DNA from: Blastocatellia bacterium UBA7656
Lineage (GTDB): Bacteria; Acidobacteriota; Blastocatellia; UBA7656
Length of the DNA: 6,414 nt
Assembly (NCBI GenBank): GCA_002483445.1
Contig: DLHY01000172.1
Span: forward strand, 1 to 6,414
Direction of reading: 5' to 3'
Every line of letters starts with the position of its first letter. The stretch's first letter is position 1. The notes beneath the pieces were generated by a model that saw only the letters and a list, made by a program, of their open reading frames with translations, was not told where the DNA came from and did not search any database. Made by a program: the position numbers and the translations under genes. This document shows positions 1-4,890 of the stretch, one piece after another.

Positions 1-22
1 ATGACTGCGTAACATCAGTCAT
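1..22. repeat. Small inverted repeat at the window edge
   Basis: ATGACTG (1-7) and CAGTCAT (16-22) are perfect 7-bp inverted arms around an 8-nt loop. The right arm runs into the left direct repeat. It could be a hairpin between genes or part of a longer symmetrical site cut by the window. No T-run is visible to make it a clear terminator. Confidence 0.35.
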
Positions 23-54
23 ATCCCAATCGCCAGCCTGCTGCTATATGAAAT
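19..54. repeat. Left copy of 36-bp direct repeat flanking the TA module
   Basis: The 36 bases are identical to 872-907 in the same orientation, 853 bp away, and include the string CCCAATCGCCAGCCTGCTGC. Weaker similarity extends to about position 77, where GAGTGTC corresponds to AAGTGTC at 922-928 after a two-base gap. The copy covers the 3' end of the 66-codon ORF. The sequence just outside differs from the right copy, so this is a discrete repeat and not a long duplication. Confidence 0.9.
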
Positions 55-219
55 TCCTCCGGTGCCTCCGGAGTGTCGGCAACAGATCATCCGGGCGATG
101 ATAAGCTCGCTCATGTGCCGAACGAGTTCGTCCATATCGATGAACTTGTCGTCGGATCGGCGCTTTATGCTGAAACTCTCGAAGCGTATTTCTTCGGATG
201 ATCGTCTCTCAGGCTTCAA
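19..219 (-). CDS. Doubtful 66-codon ORF downstream of doc
   Basis: Reading begins at a TTG (217-219) that overlaps the TGA stop of doc (216-218) and ends at a TGA (19-21) that overlaps a possible ATG (20-22) of a further ORF leaving the window. These tight overlaps are what translational coupling looks like in an operon. The product is basic at its N-terminus, has one short amphipathic stretch (DMDELVRHMSELII) and then a Gly/Ser/Arg-rich tail. I recognise no family. Its last 12 or so codons lie inside the left copy of the direct repeat that flanks the TA module, and no convincing ribosome binding site precedes the TTG. It may be a third small operon gene, a gene remnant joined to repeat sequence, or chance. 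I lean toward remnant or chance. Confidence 0.2.
   Translation of the reverse strand: MKPERRSSEEIRFESFSIKRRSDDKFIDMDELVRHMSELIIARMICCRHSGGTGGISYSSRLAIGI
57..73. repeat. GC-rich hairpin downstream of doc
   Basis: CTCCGG (57-62) and CCGGAG (68-73) form a 6-bp GC-rich stem with a 5-nt loop. It lies about 140 bp past the doc stop, inside the doubtful 66-codon ORF. No T-run follows on the minus strand, so it is at best a weak terminator or pause site. Confidence 0.3.
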
Positions 220-608
220 GCTCTGACGTGATGCCGCAGCCAGGATTCAATCTCATCCACGCCCCAGAGATCGGACTCAACAGAAAGCGTCAGTTCGATC
301 ACTTCACTGATTGAGGCCACGATTTCTATCCCGTTACGATACAGAAACTCATCCATCAGGGCTGTAGCTGTGCGCTTGTTGCCGCCAACCCAGGGATGAT
401 TTTTGATCAGGCCGTAGCAAAGCGTCGCGGCCTGACGAATGAGGTCAGCGTCTTCGTAAGCAGATGCCTGCTGAGGGCGCGCAAGCGCGGATTCAATCAA
501 TGATCGATCAAAAACGCCATACACCGTCTCGCCCAGATAGCGCATCAACTCGATATGGAATAGTACAGCTTCGGGATACGAGACATATTTCGTCTCTTCA
601 ATCGCCAA
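216..608 (-). CDS. doc: Doc-family (Fic-fold) toxin of a toxin-antitoxin module
   Basis: This 130-residue protein matches the length of Doc toxins (P1 Doc is 126). The diagnostic block is HPWVGGNKRTA at residues 71-81, equivalent to the HxFx(D/N)xNKR loop of Doc, preceded by the usual AA-x-LCYGLIKN helix and followed by a helix ending LYRNG. In P1, Doc is a kinase that phosphorylates elongation factor EF-Tu and arrests translation; the same role is inferred here. The start is a TTG at 606-608 inside the antitoxin gene, giving an 11-nt overlap; a GAGGAG lies 10 nt upstream within the antitoxin 3' end, and an ATT two codons later is an alternative start. Odd point: Gly75 replaces the acidic or amide residue that normally helps bind metal, and Trp73 replaces Phe, so activity could be reduced or altered. 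The neighbouring antitoxin gene supports the assignment. Confidence 0.9.
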   Translation of the reverse strand: MAIEETKYVSYPEAVLFHIELMRYLGETVYGVFDRSLIESALARPQQASAYEDADLIRQAATLCYGLIKNHPWVGGNKRTATALMDEFLYRNGIEIVASISEVIELTLSVESDLWGVDEIESWLRHHVRA

Positions 609-834
609 GACGCTTCATCTCCTCGAAGGCTTCTTTATATTTCTCATATACCCTGCGAACGGACTCTTTGAGTTCTGCGGAAGGCGGCGGAAGGATTTCG
701 ACTTCAAAGGAGCCTGCGCTGGGATGCAACACTGCTATAGACCCTTCAGCCACACCCATGGCCTGAGCCATTTCCTTTGGAATCTCGATGACCCATCCGA
801 GGTCTGTCTTCTGTGGGGTGAGTGTGCCGCTCAT
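598..834 (-). CDS. AbrB/MazE-like antitoxin, partner of Doc
   Basis: A 78-residue acidic protein. The first half (about residues 3-50) has the pattern of a swapped-hairpin AbrB/MazE DNA-binding domain: a beta strand with GWVIEIPKEMAQAMGV, then EGSIAVLHPSAGSFEVEILPP. The second half (about 53-78, from ELKESVRRVY to MKRLGD) is a charged helix, suited to wrap and neutralise the toxin, as the C-terminal tail of Phd does for Doc. The ATG at 832-834 is chosen because AGGAG lies 6 nt upstream (841-845); an upstream in-frame TTG at 880-882 would add 16 residues but starts inside the direct repeat. The stop overlaps doc by 11 nt, so the two are co-translated, antitoxin first. By analogy with this class it should repress its own operon. 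The pairing with Doc is clear; the fold assignment is from residue pattern only. Confidence 0.8.
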   Translation of the reverse strand: MSGTLTPQKTDLGWVIEIPKEMAQAMGVAEGSIAVLHPSAGSFEVEILPPPSAELKESVRRVYEKYKEAFEEMKRLGD

Positions 835-875
835 CGTTCGCTCCTGTAAAATTCGATTCGTGTTTTCACAATCAT
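831..875 (-). other. 14-codon upstream ORF ending on the antitoxin start (possible leader peptide)
   Basis: The ORF runs ATG ATT GTG AAA ACA and so on to TGA at 831-833, encoding MIVKTRIEFYRSER. Its stop overlaps the antitoxin ATG in an ATGA, and its start lies at the edge of the right direct repeat. No clear Shine-Dalgarno precedes it, although GGGAT is adjacent. It could couple antitoxin translation to upstream translation, or simply be chance. It conflicts with the TATGAT -10 proposed at 871-876, because a transcript starting from that box would not contain this ATG. Confidence 0.2.
841..845 (-). promoter_or_regulatory. Ribosome binding site of the antitoxin
   Basis: On the minus strand an AGGAG sits 6 nt before the ATG at 832-834. 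It decides the 78-residue start over the longer in-frame alternative. It also lies inside a 14-codon upstream ORF (831-875), so ribosomes finishing that ORF would pass over it and terminate on the antitoxin start. Confidence 0.75.
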
Positions 876-876
876 A
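871..876 (-). promoter_or_regulatory. Possible -10 element of the TA operon
   Basis: TATGAT on the minus strand matches TATAAT at five of six positions and would start transcription about 30 nt before the antitoxin ATG. No good -35 is seen at 16-18 nt upstream. The box straddles the end of the right direct repeat; the left copy carries TATGAC at the same place. Confidence 0.3.
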
Positions 877-907
877 TCCCAATCGCCAGCCTGCTGCTAT
901 ATGAAAT
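872..907. repeat. Right copy of 36-bp direct repeat flanking the TA module
   Basis: Identical to 19-54 and in the same orientation, with decayed similarity continuing to about 928. It lies immediately upstream of the antitoxin, covering the presumed promoter and leader. Together the copies bracket antitoxin and toxin exactly, so homologous recombination between them would remove the complete module and leave one copy. Confidence 0.9.
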
Positions 908-954
908 CCCTGCTATCTCTGAAGTGTCATTCACTCTTCTGAAAAAATGGTGTC

Positions 955-983
955 TTGCGACGCCTTGAGGCGCGTGTGATAAT
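955..983 (+). promoter_or_regulatory. Sigma70-type promoter of the lytic transglycosylase gene
   Basis: TTGCGA (955-960) and GATAAT (978-983) are separated by 17 nt, and a TG at 975-976 gives an extended -10 (TGTGATAAT). The -10 matches consensus at five of six positions and the -35 at four of six. Transcription would start near 990, giving a leader of about 23 nt. The promoter points away from the TA operon. Confidence 0.65.
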
Positions 984-1003
984 TCAGCAACAAGCCCAGG
1001 AAA

Positions 1004-1009
1004 GAGGAG
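1004..1009 (+). promoter_or_regulatory. Ribosome binding site of the transglycosylase
   Basis: GAGGAG ends 3 nt before the ATG at 1013-1015. The spacing is shorter than ideal; an AGGA at 998-1001 gives a longer alternative. No other in-frame start nearby has a signal peptide after it, which supports this one. Confidence 0.65.
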
Positions 1010-1012
1010 CCG

Positions 1013-3415
1013 ATGATTCAATCCTTCATTGCCGCATCACGTCTTTGTCTGCGAATAGTCGCCGCTGTTGCAGTGATTTCTCTCTCAGCCATCGCCGTCG
1101 ATGCTCAAACCCTGCAAACACGAGCCGCCGAGATTCGCGCGGCGATGGATGCGCGAGACTTCCTCCGCGCTGAAACTTTGGCGCGAGAGCTTCGCGCAAA
1201 CGACCCCATAGCCTTCGCCGCAAACAACTACGATTATCTCCTCGCGCGATTGTGTGAACGTCGCGGCGAAAGAACAGAAGCCACGTCGCTTTATCTCGTC
1301 ATACTCAATCGCAATTCCATACTCGCCCCTTATGCGCTTCGGCATCTCTCATCGCTCGCTCGCGACGGGGGCGACCTCGTCCTGGAGCAGCAATACCTCG
1401 CGCGCCTCACGGCTTCCTTTCCTTCGAGTTCGCTCGTAACAGAAGCGCGTGAGCGCATAATCGATAGCCTTCGCGAAAGCCGTGATCATCGCTCCGTCAT
1501 CGCCTTGCTTAGGCCTCTTGCCGCGACGAACAATCCGCGCGGGCGTCGCTATAGTGTTCGATTAGCCGAAGCTTACTCAAAAACGGGCGACGCTCAATCA
1601 GCGCGAACACTGTTCGATCAACTTGTGTCAGGCTCTCGCGATGATTACGCGCTTGCCGCCGCGGAAGGACTCGACTCGCTCGACCGCGCAGCAAAAACGA
1701 GACCCAATGAATTCGAAGCCCTTAGGCGCGCGAGAATCTATCTCCACAATCGTCACTGGGCCGAGGCAAGAGCGCATTTTCTCGACATCGTTGAAAGATT
1801 TCCTGAAAGCCTCAATCGCGCCGAGGCGATTTATCAAACGGGATTCACTCACTACCGTGAAGAAAATCATGACGAAGCCATAAAATGGTTCGAGCAGGTC
1901 TACTCGCAATTCCCGACGAAGAAAGAAGGCGAGCAGGGTTATTACTGGGTCGCAACCGCGCTCCAGCGAGCGCGCAAATACAAAGAAGCCGCTCGCCGCT
2001 ACATCGATTTTCTATCCGCTTATCCCAAAAGCGATCTACTGGAAGGCGCGTATCGCAACACGGTCGACTGTTTCAGATACGCGGGCCAGATGGAAGAAGC
2101 CGCAGAATGGTCGCGTCGCATCGGTGAAGTCTTCGCCAAAAAGCCGCTCGCCGTTGTGGGACTCTTCAACGAAGCGAAGATAGAACTTGCGCGGGGGAAT
2201 TACGAAGCCGCCATCCAACTCTTGACCCGACTTGAGGCTCAATCTGTTCACCCGAGGCTCGTGAGCGCGCCTACGCGCAATGAAGCGGCTTTCCTTCGCG
2301 TCTACGCCATCGAGCAGGCGGGACGACAGGCGGAAGCAGCGCGGCTCTATCTGGCGATAGCAGACGAGCGAGACAATTATTTCGGCCATCGCGCAACCGA
2401 ACGCCTTCGCGTGATCGCGAAAACGAAAGAAGGCCGCGCAGTCATCGCCTCTCTTGCGCGCTCTTACACGGAGCAGGCGCGGGCGGCTCTCAAGGCATCT
2501 CGTTACACTGAAGCGAAAGATGCTGCTAATCAGGCGCTTCGTCTCACCGATGACAAAGCGGCGCAAGGCGACCTGATTCGAATACTGCAAGCCTGCTACA
2601 GCCAGCTTCCGGCTTATTCGTCCGCGTGGCGATTCAAACTGATTCCCGTTGCGCGAGACGTGATCACAGACGGCAGAGCCTCGACCGATTCATCAAACAG
2701 GCAACTGGCAGCAGAGCTTTTATTCCTCGGTCTCTACGATGAGGGCGCGAGGGAACTCAGGCTCGGAGGGATCGCGGATGAAGCGGGCGAGAACGGCTCG
2801 CGCGATGCTCAGTATTCGCTCGCGGTCTACAGCAATCGCGGAGACAGGTCGAACTATGCGATTGAATTCGCCGAGCCGCTTTTCAGATCGATTCCGCAGG
2901 ATTATCGAATCGAGTTGATGCCTCGCGATCTGGCGGAGATGATGTACCCGGCTCCTTATCGCGACGCGCTTGCGCGATACGCGACGCCCAAGGGCGTTGA
3001 CCCAAGATTGATACTTGCCATAGCGCGTCAGGAGAGCCGATTCAATCCTTCGGTCAAAAGCGTCGCCGCCGCCCGCGGGCTTTTGCAATTCATTTCTGAA
3101 ACCGCAATCAAAACTGCCGGGGATGAAGGCATCACAGGTTTCGAGCTTGATGATGTGTACGAACCTGACGTAGCGGTGCGACTCGCCGCGCGTTACGTCG
3201 CCGATTTGTTCAAACTGTTTCCCGATAACGAGTATGCAGTCATCGCGTCATACAACACCGGAGAGATAAACGTGGAGCGATGGCTTTTCCGCGCCAGGTC
3301 AAGCGACGTGGATCGATTAGTCGCAGAGATGGCCCTTCCTGAAACGAAGGATTATCTGGCGAAGGTGATAAACAATTATCGCGCCTATCAGCGGCTCTAT
3401 TCGAAGAGTCTGTAG
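1013..3415 (+). CDS. Secreted lytic transglycosylase, TPR-like superhelix plus SLT domain
   Basis: An 800-residue, Slt70-like murein lytic transglycosylase that should cleave the MurNAc-GlcNAc bond of peptidoglycan in the periplasm, forming 1,6-anhydroMurNAc ends. Residues 1-31 are a signal peptide: a basic start, a hydrophobic core (IVAAVAVISLSAIA) and an AxA-like site VDA before Gln32. No lipobox cysteine is seen, so the protein is probably soluble. Residues about 35-600 are helical, with recognisable TPR-type units between roughly 234 and 409 (for example AEAIYQTGFTHYREENHDEA). The SLT domain fills about 645-800: catalytic Glu674 in ARQESRF, GLLQF at 689-693, and SYNTGEINVERW at 746-757, matching the AYNAG motif. 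It is longer than E. coli Slt (645) because of extra helical repeats. It has its own promoter and is the sole gene of its unit; no cell-wall gene lies beside it. Confidence 0.93.
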   Translation: MIQSFIAASRLCLRIVAAVAVISLSAIAVDAQTLQTRAAEIRAAMDARDFLRAETLARELRANDPIAFAANNYDYLLARLCERRGERTEATSLYLVILNRNSILAPYALRHLSSLARDGGDLVLEQQYLARLTASFPSSSLVTEARERIIDSLRESRDHRSVIALLRPLAATNNPRGRRYSVRLAEAYSKTGDAQSARTLFDQLVSGSRDDYALAAAEGLDSLDRAAKTRPNEFEALRRARIYLHNRHWAEARAHFLDIVERFPESLNRAEAIYQTGFTHYREENHDEAIKWFEQVYSQFPTKKEGEQGYYWVATALQRARKYKEAARRYIDFLSAYPKSDLLEGAYRNTVDCFRYAGQMEEAAEWSRRIGEVFAKKPLAVVGLFNEAKIELARGNYEAAIQLLTRLEAQSVHPRLVSAPTRNEAAFLRVYAIEQAGRQAEAARLYLAIADERDNYFGHRATERLRVIAKTKEGRAVIASLARSYTEQARAALKASRYTEAKDAANQALRLTDDKAAQGDLIRILQACYSQLPAYSSAWRFKLIPVARDVITDGRASTDSSNRQLAAELLFLGLYDEGARELRLGGIADEAGENGSRDAQYSLAVYSNRGDRSNYAIEFAEPLFRSIPQDYRIELMPRDLAEMMYPAPYRDALARYATPKGVDPRLILAIARQESRFNPSVKSVAAARGLLQFISETAIKTAGDEGITGFELDDVYEPDVAVRLAARYVADLFKLFPDNEYAVIASYNTGEINVERWLFRARSSDVDRLVAEMALPETKDYLAKVINNYRAYQRLYSKSL

Positions 3416-3418
3416 AGA

Positions 3419-3490
3419 GTCTGGAGTCTGGAGTCTGGAGTCGAGAGTCCCGATGCCCGGACTCCAGACTCTCGACTCCAGACTCCAGAC
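3419..3490. repeat. Heptamer array forming a 24-bp perfect hairpin
   Basis: Starting 4 nt after the transglycosylase stop are three GTCTGGA units (3419-3439), one GTCGAGA (3440-3446), a GTC plus unique centre, then GACTCCA, GACTCTC, GACTCCA, GACTCCA and GAC up to 3490. Bases 3426-3449 are the exact reverse complement of 3467-3490, giving a 24-bp stem with a 17-nt loop (3450-3466). The unit order is mirrored, including the one variant unit in each arm, so the array arose by inverted duplication or is held by pairing. Confidence 0.92.
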
Positions 3491-3493
3491 TTT
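3426..3493 (+). terminator. Probable transcription end of the transglycosylase gene
   Basis: The long hairpin lies 10 nt beyond the stop codon and is followed by TTTGTG, a short and interrupted T-tract. The stem is far longer than needed for an intrinsic terminator and the T-run is weak, so it may terminate, stabilise the 3' end, or mainly separate the two transcripts. Confidence 0.4.
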
Positions 3494-3494
3494 G

Positions 3495-3503
3495 TGCTAG
3501 AAT
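3495..3503 (+). promoter_or_regulatory. Extended -10 promoter of the ATPase-STAND operon
   Basis: TGCTAGAAT fits the extended -10 pattern TGnTATAAT with one mismatch. It sits 5 nt after the hairpin arm, and the -35 zone (around 3472-3480) falls in the hairpin and has no TTGACA-like box, which an extended -10 can tolerate. Transcription would start near 3510, about 28 nt before the ATG at 3538. Because the hairpin arm overlaps the upstream half of this promoter, hairpin extrusion could affect its use. Confidence 0.45.
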
Positions 3504-3537
3504 GAACGCATCAATTCGCCAGTGATGGGAAAGAGCG

Positions 3538-4890
3538 ATGGCTGATTTAATCGAAATCTACAATGCTTTTGACGCGGATGAACCTTTGCCCGCTAATGAT
3601 GATGCGCGGTATGTCGATCTGTCGCCCGTGAGGGGGAACAGCAATATAGCCCGGCGACTGGCGCAGAAAATCATGAATGAAAGCGCGAGGGGCGAGTCTC
3701 ATCATCTGTTGATGGGACACACCAAATGCGGAAAGACTACCGAATTGAATCGAGCAGCCCTCCTTCTCGAACAGGCAAAATATGCGACAGTATTTTTTGA
3801 CGTGGCAGAGATGGCTACGCGCACGTTCGAGTACACTACGGTTTTGCTGCTGCTGGCCGGTCAGGTGGTTGAGCAACTGAACAATCGCGGTATCAAAATA
3901 AAAGCGCAAAACGCGCAAAAGCTTGCGGAGTTCCTGCTCGAAAAAGAAATCAAAATCGGCAAAGAAGGCTCTATCGAAGCAGTAGCCAAACTCGAAGCTG
4001 AAGCAGTGCCGGGTTTTCTGGCCACGATACTGGGAAAGCTGGGACTCGGATTCGAATTGAAGGGAGGCTTTCAACGAAGCCGGGAAATTACGGTCAAAAT
4101 CGAAAGAGACACCAGCGGCTTTATCAACTCTATTCGTGAACTGGTGGAAGACGCGAAAGAGAAAGTTCTCGAAGAAGGCTTCGAAGGACTCGTCATTATC
4201 TGCGACGGCTGCGACAAACTCGCGCTCAACGCGACCGATGAGCAGAATAAAAATCATGATTTGCAGAAAGCTCTCTTCGTCGATCACGAAAGCGACTTGC
4301 GATCTGTTCCCTGTCACCTCATCTACACAGTGCCGCTCTCGGTATCGGTCAACCTCGGCGATATATGGGGGCAAACGACCGAGTTCGTTCCGGCTATCCC
4401 TGTGAACAAATTGCAAGGCATCGATGAAGCGCATTCGACAGATGGTCGCGAGTCGCTCAGACAAGTCGTCGCCAAACGATTGAAACAACATGATGCCTCG
4501 ATAGACCAACTGTTCGAGCCGCCCAATCTGATCGAAAGATTGATAGACGTTTCAGGCGGGCATATCAGCGACCTGCTGCTCCTGATACGGGAGGCGGTCA
4601 TCGAAGCTCAGACCGAAGGCGCGAAAAAAATACAGCAAACTCATGTCAATCGCTCCATCCGCAATCGCGCCCGCGAGTACACCAGCCTCATCGAAAGCCC
4701 TTATCTTCAAACTCTGTCTGTGGTCGATCAGTTCAAAGCGCCGCCAGCGAACGACAGTATCTACAGAGAAATTATTTCCAAGCGACTCGTGCTTGAATAC
4801 ATCTGCGGCAATGACAGACCGGTTGATCTGCATCCGCTCGTGGCGGCTTCGGATGCTTACAGGAGATTTCGTAATCCGCAAATTACATGA
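3538..4890 (+). CDS. AAA-type P-loop ATPase, first gene of a STAND-linked operon
   Basis: A 450-residue predicted cytoplasmic ATPase. Walker A is GHTKCGKTT at 60-68, and the following FFDVAEM strand is typical of AAA/ORC-like ATPases. Walker B is GLVIICDGCDKL at 217-228 with Asp223 present, and a sensor-1-like strand HLIYTVP follows at 260-266. From about 330 the protein is a helical lid (LIDVSGGHISDLLLLIREAV) leading to a winged-helix-like end (VLEYICGNDRPVDLHPLV). Between Walker A and B is an insert of roughly 80 residues with a hydrophobic segment (GFLATILGKLGLGFEL) and a helix ending IRELVEDAKEKVLEE. The start has GGGAAAGAG just upstream. The stop overlaps the next gene as ATGA, so the two products are made together. 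The specific role is unknown; it may load, power or regulate the STAND partner. Confidence 0.8.
   Translation: MADLIEIYNAFDADEPLPANDDARYVDLSPVRGNSNIARRLAQKIMNESARGESHHLLMGHTKCGKTTELNRAALLLEQAKYATVFFDVAEMATRTFEYTTVLLLLAGQVVEQLNNRGIKIKAQNAQKLAEFLLEKEIKIGKEGSIEAVAKLEAEAVPGFLATILGKLGLGFELKGGFQRSREITVKIERDTSGFINSIRELVEDAKEKVLEEGFEGLVIICDGCDKLALNATDEQNKNHDLQKALFVDHESDLRSVPCHLIYTVPLSVSVNLGDIWGQTTEFVPAIPVNKLQGIDEAHSTDGRESLRQVVAKRLKQHDASIDQLFEPPNLIERLIDVSGGHISDLLLLIREAVIEAQTEGAKKIQQTHVNRSIRNRAREYTSLIESPYLQTLSVVDQFKAPPANDSIYREIISKRLVLEYICGNDRPVDLHPLVAASDAYRRFRNPQIT

Noticed and set aside
1..22. A gene on the minus strand starting at 20-22 and leaving the window (MTDVTQS)
   Set aside because: Only seven codons are visible, so it cannot be supported as a gene; it is mentioned only in the repeat finding.
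598..882. Longer 94-residue form of the antitoxin starting at a TTG
   Set aside because: The extra 16 residues begin in the direct repeat and lack the fold pattern, while the ATG at 832-834 has AGGAG at 6-nt spacing.
19..907. Insertion sequence with the TA genes as passengers
   Set aside because: The repeats are direct, no transposase or terminal inverted repeats are seen, and no short target duplication can be identified.
2036..2590. A 184-codon open frame on the minus strand inside the transglycosylase gene
   Set aside because: It is antisense to the TPR-like region of a certain gene; the residue composition is Arg/Phe-rich and no start signal is seen.
3419..3490. CRISPR array
   Set aside because: The units are 7 nt with no spacers and the second half is inverted; this is a hairpin array, not repeat-spacer units.
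3547..4509. A 320-codon open frame on the minus strand opposite the ATPase gene
   Set aside because: It lies wholly within a plus-strand gene with clear Walker motifs, its product has runs of Phe and Arg typical of antisense reading, and it matches no family.
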